In this document: positions 35,050 through 45,524 of the stretch, piece after piece
How positions within the stretch are numbered: position 1 is the first letter of the stretch
How the letters are laid out: the number at the start of each line of letters is the position of its first letter
Source: Anaeramoeba ignava
Taxonomy: Eukaryota > Metamonada > Anaeramoebidae
Reading direction: 5' to 3'
NCBI GenBank assembly: GCA_028826165.1
Contig: JAPDFW010000076.1
Span: 79,501-143,500 of the forward strand
Length of the DNA stretch: 64,000 bases
Translations under genes and position numbers: made by a program
The notes under the pieces: model-generated
What the model saw: the letters and a program-made list of their open reading frames with translations, nothing else
Databases searched by the model: none
Told to the model about the DNA's origin: nothing

Positions 35050-35844
35050 ATGGGATTTCATTCAATTCAAAAACCAAAAGATAATCAAAAACCAAATTTA
35101 GAAGAAGAAGAAGAAATCAAACATATTCAATCAAACACAATATTATTTCTTTCCGAAACAGAAAATGAAGGAATAGGAACACTTTACGTTACAACAAAGT
35201 AATAATAAAAAAAAATTAATTATAAATTATATAAATATTTATTTAAATCAAATAGAAATGTAATTTGGTTCAGTAATTCAACTCAAAAAGCATATTCAGT
35301 TGATTTTCCATCAGTTATTCTTCATGCAATTTCAAGAACAGAAAATTCAATCAAAAATGAAAATGATATTGAGAATCAAAATATTGATTTTAACTTTACT
35401 TCTTTACTTTGTCAAGTTAGGATTCAATCAAATAATAACGAAGAAAAGAAAATTGATGAATTTTCATCAGATGAATTAGAAAATGAATTTAAAATTATTA
35501 AATTTATCTTTCCAGAACAATTTATGAAGGATGTTTATAAAGTTTTTTGTGAATGTTCTGCTTTGAATCTTGATCCTTTAACTGATTCAAGTAGTGATGA
35601 AATGGATACAAATGAAAATCCTCAATTTTTTATTAATTATAATGACCAAATTCAACAAATGTTTGAAAATGGAGTTTTTGATAATTCTATGCAAGAAGAA
35701 AAAGAAAATGAAAATGAAAATGAAAATCAAAATCAAAATGAAAATCAAAATCAAAATCAAAATCAAAATCTAAAATCAAAATCAAAATCAAAATCAAAAT
35801 CAAAATCAAAATCAAAATCAAAATCAAAATCAAAATCAAAATGA
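35050..35844 (+). CDS. CLNS1A: pICln, methylosome subunit (CLNS1A-like)
   Basis: Exons 35050-35198 and 35256-35844 join in phase to about 245 aa. The PH-like pICln core is recognisable: ETENEGIGTLYVTTKNVIWF, then VDFPSVILHAISRTE, and FCECSALNLDPLTDSSSDE. The last matches the MCECQALHPDPxDExSDE block of animal pICln. pICln binds Sm proteins, presents them to PRMT5 for arginine methylation and delivers them to the SMN machinery for snRNP assembly. The C-terminus is a hexamer repeat reading Asn-Gln. One extra T near 35771 shifts it to Ser-Lys, and the frame ends at a TGA at 35844. Without that base the Asn-Gln/Asn-Glu frame would run to about 35919. Repeat-length changes there should matter little to the folded core. 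Confidence 0.85.
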
Positions 35845-36280
35845 AAATGAAAATCAAAATCAAAATGAAAATGAAAATCAAAATCAAAATGAAAATCAAA
35901 ATCAAAATGAAAATTAAAATCAAAATCTAAATCAAAATCTAAATTAAAATAAATTTGAAAATCAAAATCAAAAATGAAAATCAAAAAAAAATTAAAATCA
36001 AAATCAAAATCAAAATGAAAATCAAAATCAAAATCAAAATCAAAATGAAAATGAAAATCAAAATCAAAATGAAAATCAAAATCAAAATGAAAATTAAAAT
36101 CAAAATCTAAATCTAAATCAAAATTAAAATCAAAATCAAAATAAAAATCAAAATCAAAATCAAAATCAAAATCAAAATCAAAATGAAAATCAAAATTAAA
36201 ATCAAAATTAAAATCAAATTGAAAATCAAAATGAAAATTAAAATGAAAATTAAAATGATTTTATTAAAATTCTAGAAATA
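35845..36280. repeat. (AAAATC/AAAATG)n hexamer repeat
   Basis: Continuation of the hexamer repeat beginning inside pICln, about 430 bp of AAAATC with AAAATG and AAAATT variants. On the minus strand it gives false Phe-Asp and Ile-Leu ORFs. Nothing else is seen before the Nudix exon stop at 36323. Confidence 0.9.
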
Positions 36281-36322
36281 AATCTTCTTTTAATATCTAT
36301 TCCTTTCTATTTTTATTTTTTT

Positions 36323-38223
36323 TTAAATCTTTTCATTCTCAATTACTTTCATAAATTCTGAATTTAATTTATCTAAATAATCTTGTTGAAATGGACAAAA
36401 AGAAGGATCTTTTTCTTTTAATTTTTCAAATAAAATTTTCCAATCAATTAATTTAATTTCTGAAACTTCAGATTCTTGTAAAACAAAAGATTTTAAATCA
36501 TTAATATCCATTAGTAACAAATAAACATTTGCTAATTCATTATCTATAATTTTTCCTTCATTTAATTCAACTTTAACTTTATATTGAAAGATTTTTTTAA
36601 GATTTTTAGAAAGTTCATCAGTTAAAATTAATCCAATTTCTTCTTCTAATTCTTTTTTAATTGTTTCTAATTCTGAATCACCAGAAGAAATATGTCCAGC
36701 AACAGAAATATCATATAAATCAGGAAGAACAATTTTTCTTTTTGCTCTTTTTTGAATTAAAACTTTTTTTGTTTTTGGGCTAATTTTTTAAATATAATTT
36801 TCAATTTTAATTTTGATTTTAATTTTCAATTTTAATTTTGATTTTAATTTTAATTTTAATTTTAATTTTAATTTTAATTTTAATTTTAATTTTAATTTTA
36901 ATTTTAATTTTAATTTTAATTTTAATTTTAATTTTGATTTTGATTTTGATTTTGATTTTAATTTTAATTTTATAAATGAATTTTAATTTTAATTTTAATT
37001 TTAATTTTAATTTTAATTTTAATTTTAATTTTAATTTTAATTTTAATTTTAATTTTGATTTTGATTTTAATTTTATAAATGAATTAAAATTTTAATTTTA
37101 ATTTTGATTTTAATTTTAATTTTAATTTTTAATTTTAATTTTAATTATAATTTTAATTTTATAAATGAATTTTAATTTTAATTTTTGAATTGATTTAAGT
37201 TTGAAAGACTTGTAAATCTACTTTAAAATCCAGATATGAACAGAACCATGAAAAAAACCTTTTTGATGAACAATATTTCGAGGAACTATTTGTCCATTTG
37301 GAATCCAAGTATCTTCATCCAAAACATCAAACATTTCAGGTAATTTAAGAGTATAAACATGAACAACACTTCTAATTTCAACAGGACCAGGGTCTTTAGG
37401 GAACATTGGGCCTGTATTTTTATCTGAAAAATGTTCAACTATAAAACCACATTCTTTTGCAAGATCAAAAAATTTCAAGTCCTTTTCCATTAAATAAGGG
37501 CGATGATGCGAAAATGCAACAATCACAATTCCTGAGCCATCAAGTCGAAGGCAATCCTTGCATGTTTTCAGTAATTTTTCATGTTCATTATGATTAAAAA
37601 TTAAATCGGATAAAATTATAATATCAAATTTCTCGTTTTGATTTGATTTTTCTTCTTCAAAAATAATGGTTTCAAAATTGAATCGGTTGGCTTTCCCCAA
37701 AGATAAGGAAGTACAGTATAATTATTGGGTTTTTTTTGTGAGATATTCATTTCAAAATTTTTTTTTATGTTTTGAATGATTTCATCTTCAGGAAAATCAG
37801 TTGTAACAACCATTCTTGAATTTAATAAAGCAGCAACAATAGATGGTAGGCCAGCGCCAGCACCCAATTCAAGAACACTTTTGCAGTTTAATATTATGAT
37901 AAAGCATAATTGATTGTTATTGATTTTTTGTGATATTTAGAAGTCAAAAAGAAATTATATTTTTCTCCTTTTAAAAAAATTTTTTCGACTTTTTTCTTGT
38001 TTATTTACTTTTTGTTTTGACAACTAAAAACTTCTTCTTCAAAAAGTTTTGCAATTATTATTGATGCATTCCAAAGACAATGTGCCCAAAGGCTGTGTTT
38101 TTTTATTAAATTTAATTTTATTATTTGATTGTTTTTTGTTTTATATTCTGTTGTTGAAGGTTTTGTTTCTTGATAATAATTTTGAGGTTCTTCAAACATT
38201 TCTGCAAAAAGATTATCTGACAT
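36323..38223 (-). CDS. EFM7-like methyltransferase fused to a Nudix hydrolase domain; one frameshift
   Basis: Minus-strand exons 38223-38009, 37877-37222 and 36779-36323, about 442 aa if one frameshift is ignored. Residues 1-245: seven-beta-strand methyltransferase with SLWAHCLWNAS, SAM motif VLELGAGAGLPS (split by intron 1), LPYLWG, then DIIILSDLIFNHNEH and FSHHRPYLMEKDLKFF, as in EFM7/NNT1, which methylates the N-terminus and Lys of eEF1A. From about 250 (EMFDVLDEDTWIPNG) the sequence becomes the N-terminus of an IPP-isomerase-like Nudix fold. FHGSVHIWIL ends exon 2, and exon 3 continues NPKTKKVLIQKR, KIVLPDLYDISVAGHISSGD and KKELEEEIGL (Nudix box, with D for E and K for R). The domain is thus split by the intron, so the two are one gene. 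Between LPYLWG and DIIILSD the frame changes by one base near the GGGG run at 37693-37697. Intron 2 is repeat-filled. Confidence 0.72.
36780..37221 (-). repeat. (TTTTAA)n repeat filling the EFM7-Nudix intron
   Basis: A 442-bp intron (minus-strand donor GTAGAT at 37221, acceptor ATTAG ending at 36780) made of (AAAATT)n with interspersed TTTATAAATGAA units. No coding potential. Confidence 0.75.
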
Positions 38224-39027
38224 TTTTTAAAAAGAAAAAAAATGAAAAAATGAAAAAATTTTGATTTGATTTTGATTTTGATTTTGATTTTAATTTTGAA
38301 TGAAATTTTGATTTTGATTTTGATTTTGATTTGATTTGATTTTGATTTTGAATTGAAAAAATAAAAAATTTTGATTTTGATTTTGATTTGATTTGATTTG
38401 ATTTTGATTTTGATTTTGATTTTGATTTGAATTTAAATTTGATTTTGATTTGATTTAAATTTGATTTTGATTTCATTTGATTTCATTTGATTTTTTTGAA
38501 TTGATATTGATATTGATTTGATTGAAATTTTGAAAAAGTTTGATTTTGATTTTGATTTGATTTGATTTTTGATTTTGAAAACCAAAATTGAAAAATTTGA
38601 AAAATTTTGATTTTTGATTTGATTTTGATTTGAGAAATTTTCATGAAAAATGGAATTGAAAAATTTGATTTTTTGATTTAAATTTTGATTTTGAAATTGA
38701 TTTGATTTTGATTTTGATTTTGATTTTTGATTTTGATTTAAAGATTTGGAATTGAAAAATGAAAAATGAAAAATTTTGATTTGATTTGATTTTGATTTGA
38801 TTTGATTTTGATTTTGATTTTGATTTGATTTTGATATTGATTTTGATTTTGATTTTGATTTTGATTTTGATTTTAATTTTGATTTTGGTTTTGATTTTGA
38901 TTTTGATTTAAATTGAAAAAAAAAGATTTGGAATTGAAAAAATGAAAAAATTTTGATTTTGATTTTGATTTGATTTGATTTAAATTTTGATTTTGATTTT
39001 GATTTGGAATTGAAAAAAAAAAAGAAA
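38224..39027. repeat. (TTTTGA)n repeat between genes, with a promoter at the left end
   Basis: About 800 bp of TTTTGA/TTTGA repeat separates the 5' end of the EFM7-Nudix gene from the 3' end of the beta-propeller gene. The first 40 bp contain two TTTTTTCATTT elements on the minus strand (A at 38243 and 38251), 20-28 bases before the ATG at 38223. The rest shows no gene. Confidence 0.85.
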
Positions 39028-41100
39028 TTAAAATAATCCCAAAATTAATGTGATTGCTAAAACCAAAAATGAAAAAAGAAATTGTTGACTTGAAGAAGTA
39101 AATGGGTTTGTAAATTTGACTTGATAAAGAGTGATTGGTGTTGTTCCTTGATTCAAGATATATCCAATACTTGTCGATATATCAACATAATAGAGATAAT
39201 CAGAAAATAATTTTGAATCGAAAGGGAGTTGTATAATTAAATCATTATAAAGTGTTGCAATTTGAATTAGTGCATATTCTGTCGATTGAGTATCTGCATT
39301 ATAATAATCGATCACAAAAAATACGAAAGTGTCACTAGGATCAATAATAGAGCCATATGCACTATTAAATTCGTGGTTCATCCAATTGCCGATACTTTGC
39401 ATATCCTGTAAATTGAAGTAAGCAAAGCTATATCCAATAATAGTAAAATAAAGACGTTGGTGAGATTTATCAAGAACTGGGAAACTCATGTAATGACCTG
39501 TTAAATTTCCTAAAGCAATTTGAGTGAAAGTTGATAATTCAATTTTAGGAAGAAGATAACCCGAGCCATATTCATCGTTATCTTTGATCCAGACATAAAT
39601 ATAACCATGTCCAGAATCTAAAAACAAGCCATAAAAGGTGTCAGCGTTTGAAAAAAGGACGGATTGATCAATTGCTAAATCAGGACAACTAATTTTGAGC
39701 AAGTAATTATTACTATCACTATCATTAGCAAATGTTGCATAAATAAAATGTGTGTCTGAATCAAAGGTAATGTAAGAAGAGGATCCTTCTGTAGAAACCG
39801 TAATAGATTCAGCAATGGAAAAGGTTGACAAGTCTAATTTCAGAACTGATAAAACATCACTATTGAAGAAAAGATACATAAATCCATTTGCGGTATCGAT
39901 TTCTCCATGATATACTGCATATTCCGGCCCAATAATCAAATAGTCGATAATTGAAAAAGATCCAAGATCAATTTTAGCGATGATTCCCTGCAAGCTCTCA
40001 AAGTAAATATATCCTGTTTGATTTACTTCGTCAATCAAAATGAATTCTGGTTTTGTATAAACGATATCTTCACTTTTGTTTCCTTCAGTAAGGGCTGGCA
40101 AATCTACTTGGATAACTCGAGCATCGTCTAGTGATATGTAACCACTTTGGCCAGTTGAATCAAACCCAATTGAATAAGTGTAAGAGCCATTGAAAGAAAA
40201 TGAGTCATCTATTGAAAATGTTCCTAAATTCACTTTCTCCAGATATCCGTTCACAGATAAGAAATAAGCGAATCCATTTGTCACATCGATTCCTGCTCCA
40301 TAGCAAAACCCTGACTGTGATGAAGTCAATTGTCCAACGGATGAGAAAGTGGCTAAATTGATTTTGACAATGCGGAAAGGATCTTGATGTGTTCCAAAAT
40401 AAAGCATCTGATTTGAACTATCAATAACTCCAAACTGCAAGTATTCGGGACCTGACAAACTTACTACAAAACTATCAACTATAGTGAAGTTGGATAAATC
40501 AATTTTTTGGATTGATGAATCTGATCCAGTCGAGCCATCACTTGAAGTATACAAGATTCCGTTAGCAGTATCAAGTAAAGATCCTCTAAAGATACTCGAT
40601 TCAATATTCAGAGCGTCTTCTTCAGTAAAAGATGCTAAATCAACTTTGATAATTGTATCTGGATAATCATATCCAACATAAGCTTTCTGGTTTACTTCAT
40701 CCACTTCAACTTTTACGGCATGATTAGAATATGAAACATTTAGTGTGATTTGATCAGTAACTTTCATTGTGTCCAAATTAATTTTCACAAGGAGAGCTCC
40801 TTGATAATAGGTTGGCACATAAAGAAATTTGTTCACAGTATCAATCCCTCCAGTTTTTGCAGAAGCAATCCCAACATTCATATAATCCACGATCTCAAGT
40901 GTATACAAATTATACTTCCAAAGGTAGATCGTATCCCTTTCATCGAGGAAATAAAGGAATCCTGAGTCTTCATCAATAAATGTTGCAACACTATTCTTAA
41001 TTCCTACTGTAAAATCCAACGAATTGGTTTCATAAATTTCAGATTCAACAAACAAAAAGAAACAAGTTAACGAAACTAAGAAAATAAAAGAAAAGTGCAT
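39028..41100 (-). CDS. Secreted beta-propeller-like surface protein, probably GPI-anchored
   Basis: Single exon, 690 aa. Residues 1-20 are a signal peptide (FSFIFLVSLTCFFLFVES). The body has at least a dozen repeats of about 45-50 residues of the form DxxxGFxYF...xKIDLxxFxIxDxxxxx, for example IAKIDLGSFSIIDYL, VLKLDLSTFSIAESI and LEKVNLGTFSIDDSF. This fits blades of one or two beta-propellers, like the cell-surface repeats of other protists. N-x-S/T sites are frequent. The C-terminus has a Ser-rich stretch (TNPFTSSSQQ) followed by a hydrophobic tail to the last residue (FLFSFLVLAITLILGLF) with no cytosolic part, typical of a GPI-attachment signal. It is probably an extracellular adhesion or ligand-binding protein; no ligand can be named. 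Composition is more even than in its neighbours, with no low-complexity tracts. A single C-terminal TM anchor is the alternative. Confidence 0.7.
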   Translation of the reverse strand: MHFSFIFLVSLTCFFLFVESEIYETNSLDFTVGIKNSVATFIDEDSGFLYFLDERDTIYLWKYNLYTLEIVDYMNVGIASAKTGGIDTVNKFLYVPTYYQGALLVKINLDTMKVTDQITLNVSYSNHAVKVEVDEVNQKAYVGYDYPDTIIKVDLASFTEEDALNIESSIFRGSLLDTANGILYTSSDGSTGSDSSIQKIDLSNFTIVDSFVVSLSGPEYLQFGVIDSSNQMLYFGTHQDPFRIVKINLATFSSVGQLTSSQSGFCYGAGIDVTNGFAYFLSVNGYLEKVNLGTFSIDDSFSFNGSYTYSIGFDSTGQSGYISLDDARVIQVDLPALTEGNKSEDIVYTKPEFILIDEVNQTGYIYFESLQGIIAKIDLGSFSIIDYLIIGPEYAVYHGEIDTANGFMYLFFNSDVLSVLKLDLSTFSIAESITVSTEGSSSYITFDSDTHFIYATFANDSDSNNYLLKISCPDLAIDQSVLFSNADTFYGLFLDSGHGYIYVWIKDNDEYGSGYLLPKIELSTFTQIALGNLTGHYMSFPVLDKSHQRLYFTIIGYSFAYFNLQDMQSIGNWMNHEFNSAYGSIIDPSDTFVFFVIDYYNADTQSTEYALIQIATLYNDLIIQLPFDSKLFSDYLYYVDISTSIGYILNQGTTPITLYQVKFTNPFTSSSQQFLFSFLVLAITLILGLF

Positions 41101-41500
41101 TTTCTAATTAAAAAATAAGAATTAAATAAGAATTAACAATTAAATAAGAATTAACAATTAATTAAGAATTTTTTATTTATTTGGATTGTTTGCTTTTACT
41201 TGAATTTAATTAATTAAAGAAAAAAAGGTGAGTAGATTTGCTATTGTTTTGATTATTTTGAGATAAAATAACAGAAATAGATTAAAAGAAAGAAATGAAA
41301 TGTTTTTTTTTTTTTTACTTCTCACTTTCAAAAAAAATCAATAAAAAAAAAATTTTTTTTGTAATTGTTTGGTTTTTTATTTTTTATTTTTTATTTTTTT
41401 TTAATCTTTTTTTGCCCCCATAAATAAAATAAATTCTTTTTTATTTTTCTTTTTATTTTTATTTAAAAAAAAAAACGATCAAAAAAGAATTAAAATTTAT
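41101..41500. other. 5' flank of the beta-propeller gene
   Basis: T/A-rich flank with short AGAATTAAC repeats (41110-41170), a poly-T/A run (41300-41400) and a rare C-run motif TTGCCCCCATAAA at 41413-41425, similar to the one at 27595. No strong TTTTTCATTTTT element lies near the start. No gene is seen. Confidence 0.6.
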
Positions 41501-41514
41501 TTTTTTTAAAATTT

Positions 41515-44285
41515 AAGATTTTATTTTATTTTTAAATTTAATTCCACTTTATTTAATAAATTTAATTCCACTTTATTTAATAAATTTAATTCCCTTTTTA
41601 ATAAATTTAATTATATTTAAAAATTTAATTTAATAAATTTAATTCCATTTTATTTTAATAAATTTAATTTAATAAATTTTTAATTTAATAAATTTAATTC
41701 CATTTTATTTAATAAATTTAATTCCACTTTATTTAATAATAAATTTAATTTATTTAATAAATTTAATAAATTTAATTTTTAATTTAATAAATTTATTTAA
41801 TAATTCCATTTTATTTAATAAATTTAATTCCATTTTATTTAATAAATTTAATTCCATATTTTATTTAATAAATTTAATTCCATTTAATTTAATAAATTTT
41901 ATTTTTTATTTAATAAATTTAATTCCATTTTATTTAATAAATTTAATAAATTTAATTCCATTTTATTTAATAAATTTAATAAATTTAATTCCATTTTTAT
42001 TTAATAAATTTAATTCCATTTATTTAATTTAATTCCATTTAATTTAATAAATTTAATTCCATTTTATTTAATAAATTTAATTCCATTTTATTTAATAAAT
42101 TTAATAAATTTAATTCCATTTTTATTTTATTTAATAAATTTTATTTTAAATTTAATTCCACTTAATTTAATAAATTTAATTCCATTTAATTTAATAAATT
42201 TAATTCCATTTAATTTAATAAATTTAATTCCATTTTATTTAATAAATTTAATTCCATTTTATTTAATAAATTTAATTCCATTTTATTTAATAAATTTAAT
42301 TCCATTTTATTTAATAAATTTAATTATATTTTATTTAATAAATTTAATTCCATTTTATTTAATAAATTTAATTCCATTTTATTTAATAAATTTAATTCCA
42401 TTTTATTTAATAAATTTAATTCCATTTATTTAATAAATTTAATTCCATTTTATTTAATAAATTTAATTCCATTTTAATTTAATAAATTTAATTCCACTTA
42501 ATTTAATAAATTTAATTATATTTAATTTAATAAATTTAATTCCATTTTATTTAATAAATTTAATTCCATTTTATTTAATAAATTTAATTCCATTTATTTA
42601 ATAAATTTAATTCCACTTTTTAATAAATTTAATTATATTTAATTTAATAAATTTAATTCCATTTATTTAATAAATTTAATTCCACTTTTTAATAAATTTA
42701 ATTATATTTTTAATTTAATAAATTTAATTCCATTTTAATAAATTTTATTTAATTTAATAAATTTAATTACATTTTTTTTAATAAATTTAATTCCATTTTT
42801 TTTAAATTTAATTCCATTTTATTTAATAAATTTAATTCCATTTTAATTTAATAAATTTAATTCCATTTAATTTAATAAAAATTCCACTTTTATTTAATAA
42901 ATTTAATTCCAATTTAATAAATTTAATTCCATTTAATTTAATAAATTTAATTAATTTTAAATTTAATTCCATTTATTTAATAAATTTAATTCCATTTTAT
43001 TTAATAAATTTAATTAATTTTTTATTTAATAAATTTAATTCCATTTATTTAATAAATTTAATTCCATTTTAATTTAATAAATTTAATTCCATTTTATTTA
43101 ATAAATTTAATTCCATTTTATTTAATAAATTTAATTCCATTTTTATTTAATAAATTTAATTCCATTTTATTTAATAAATTTAATTCCATTTTTATTTAAT
43201 AAATTTAATTATATTCCACTTTATTTAATAAATTTAATTCCATTTTATTTAATAAATTTAATTCCATTTATTTAATAAATTTAATTAAAAAATTTTAATT
43301 CCAATTTATTTAATAAATTTAATTTTTATTTAATATTTAATAAATTTAATTCCATTTAATTTAATAAATTTAATTCCATTTAATTTAATAAATTTAATTC
43401 CATTTTATTTAATAAATTTAATTTAATTTAATAAATTTAATTATATTTAATTTAATAAATTTAATTATATTTAATTTAAATTTAATAAATTTAATAATTC
43501 CATTTTATTTAATAAATTTAATTCCATTTTAATTTAATAAATTTAATTCCATTTTATTTAATAAATTTAATTATATTTAATAAATTTAATTCCATTTTAA
43601 ATTTAAATAAATTTAATTCCACTTTTTAATAAATTTAATTCCATTTAATTTAATAAATTTTTACTTTTTAATAAATTTAATTCCATTTTATTTAATAAAT
43701 TTAATTCCACTTTTTTAAATTTAATTCCATTTAATTTAATAAATTTAATTCCATTTTTAATAAATTTAATTCCATTTATTTAATAAATTTAATTCCATTT
43801 TATTTAATAAATTTAATTCCAATTTTAATAAATTTAATTCCATTTTAATTTAATAAATTTAATTCCACTTTATTTAATAAATTTAATTCCATATTTAATA
43901 AATTTAATTCCACTTTATTTAATAAATTTAATTATATTTAATTTAATAAATTTAATTCCATTTTATTTAATAAATTTAATTCCAATTTTATTTAATAAAT
44001 TTAATTATATTTAATTTAATAAATTTAATTCCATTTAATTTAATAAATTTAATTCCATTTAATTTAATAAATTTAATTCCACTTTATTTAATAAATTTAA
44101 TTCCACTTTATTTAATAAATTTAATTCCATTTTATTTAATAAATTTAATTCCATTTAATAAATTTAATTCCATTTAATTTAATAAATTTAATTCCATTTT
44201 ATTTAATAAATTTAATTATATTTTATTTAATAAATTTAATTCTATTTAATTTAATAAATTTAATTCCACTTTTTTTAATAAATTT
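41515..44285. repeat. Tandem repeat, unit about 20-24 bp
   Basis: About 2.8 kb of AATTCCATTTTATTTAATAA plus ATTT, with units between about 17 and 24 bp. The variable part is the T/A run after CCA (CCATTT, CCACTTT, ATATTT). It contains no open frame or RNA and stops 15 bp before the promoter cluster of the gene at 44334. Confidence 0.95.
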
Positions 44286-44299
44286 TTCCTTTTTTTTAT

Positions 44300-44333
44300 T
44301 TTTCATTTTTCATTTTTCATTTTTCATTTTTCA
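44300..44333 (+). promoter_or_regulatory. Five TTTTTCA elements (Inr-like)
   Basis: Five copies of TTTTTCA at 7-bp spacing run straight into the ATG at 44334; the last TCA touches the start codon. The leader must be very short or the true start uses an upstream copy. Confidence 0.45.
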
Positions 44334-45068
44334 ATGAATCCATCACAAAAACAAAATTTAAACATTGATAATTTTCAAGAAAAAGATCAATCAACAGAAC
44401 AAAACGAAACACAAGAAATAACACAACCAATAATTTCTGAATTTAAAAACTTATTAGGAAATAAAATAAACCAAAATAACGAAGAAAAAAAAAAAGAAAT
44501 TGAAGAAATAACAAAAAATTACGAGAATTCATCAAAAAAACTATTTCAAAACTTGCAAAAAAGCATGCAAGAAGTAACAACACAATCAATGGAAAAAATA
44601 ATACATGAAACAGTTTCAAAATCATTGAATTCAGTTCAATTGAATCCAAGTCAAATTTTCCCTCAAGATTTATCAAAAATTTTCGACGATTCTTTGAATA
44701 GTATTCTTATGGATCAAGAATTTATTCACAATATTACAGACCAAATTTATAATCAAATGTCTCAATCAATCAAAAATCAAATTTCATTAGGTTTGCATCA
44801 GCGCTTTCTTAATCAACATGAACAAAAAATGCAACTATTTTCCCAAAATATCATTCAAGAATTATTTACTGAAATGAATAATATTGTTCAAAAAATGAAT
44901 TTGGAATTTCAAAACAAACAAGAAAAGGAAATGCTATCGTTTGAACAACAAGTTAATCAAAAATTAACAAATTTTGAAAAAGAAATTATTGATGAAAGTG
45001 CTCAAAAATTTAACCAAATTTCTCAAAAATATAATCAAAATTTCCAAACAAATCAATATTTTAAATAA
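44334..45068 (+). CDS. Coiled-coil protein of unknown function
   Basis: Single exon, 244 aa. Residues 1-45 are polar and probably disordered. The rest is largely helical with heptad-like hydrophobic spacing: ENSSKKLFQNLQKSMQEV, ITDQIYNQMSQSIKNQIS, LFTEMNNIVQKMNLEFQ and FEQQVNQKLTNFEKEI. It is rich in Gln/Asn/Glu/Lys with only a few aromatic residues, and has no membrane segment or signal peptide. The layout weakly recalls the C-terminal oligomerisation part of the decapping scaffold EDC4, but I cannot claim homology. It converges with the DH-PH-ArfGAP gene: about 100 bp to that gene's probable ancestral stop at 45170. Confidence 0.6.
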   Translation: MNPSQKQNLNIDNFQEKDQSTEQNETQEITQPIISEFKNLLGNKINQNNEEKKKEIEEITKNYENSSKKLFQNLQKSMQEVTTQSMEKIIHETVSKSLNSVQLNPSQIFPQDLSKIFDDSLNSILMDQEFIHNITDQIYNQMSQSIKNQISLGLHQRFLNQHEQKMQLFSQNIIQELFTEMNNIVQKMNLEFQNKQEKEMLSFEQQVNQKLTNFEKEIIDESAQKFNQISQKYNQNFQTNQYFK

Positions 45069-45524
45069 TTTTTTTTTTTAAAAAAGAAAAACAAATCCAA
45101 ATTTAAAATAAAATTCAATTGAATTTTTTAATTAAATTCTTTTTTTTCTTTTTAAAAATTTTTTTTCTTTTAATCTTTATCAAATTGTTTTGGTGTTTTT
45201 GGAGTTTTTGGAGTAAAATCTTCAAAACTTAAATCTTCGAGTTGTTCTTTTGTAAGTCTTAAATTTTCTCGATCAAAATCTTGATCACTTGAAAAATCTT
45301 GGAAATCTAAATCTTGGAAATCATCTTTTTCAAAATTATCATCTTTTTCAAAATTATCATCATTTAAATCATTTTCATCATTTAAATTATTTTCATCTTT
45401 TAAATCTTTTTCATCTTTTATATCTTTTATATCTTTTAAATCTTTTAAATCTTTTTCATCTTTTTCATCTTTTAAATCTTTTAAATTTTTTCATCTTTTA
45501 TATCTTTTTCATCTTTTAAATCTT

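Noticed and set aside
35687-35984. Minus-strand ORFs of Ile/Leu and Phe/Asp
   Set aside because: They are antisense of the (AAAATC)n repeat at the end of pICln.
36323-38223. Separate methyltransferase and Nudix genes
   Set aside because: The Nudix fold starts in the methyltransferase exon and continues in phase in the next exon; no start codon or promoter element is found before the Nudix exon.
44334-45068. Assignment as EDC4
   Set aside because: The helical pattern only vaguely resembles the EDC4 C-terminus; no diagnostic motif and no WD40 part is present.
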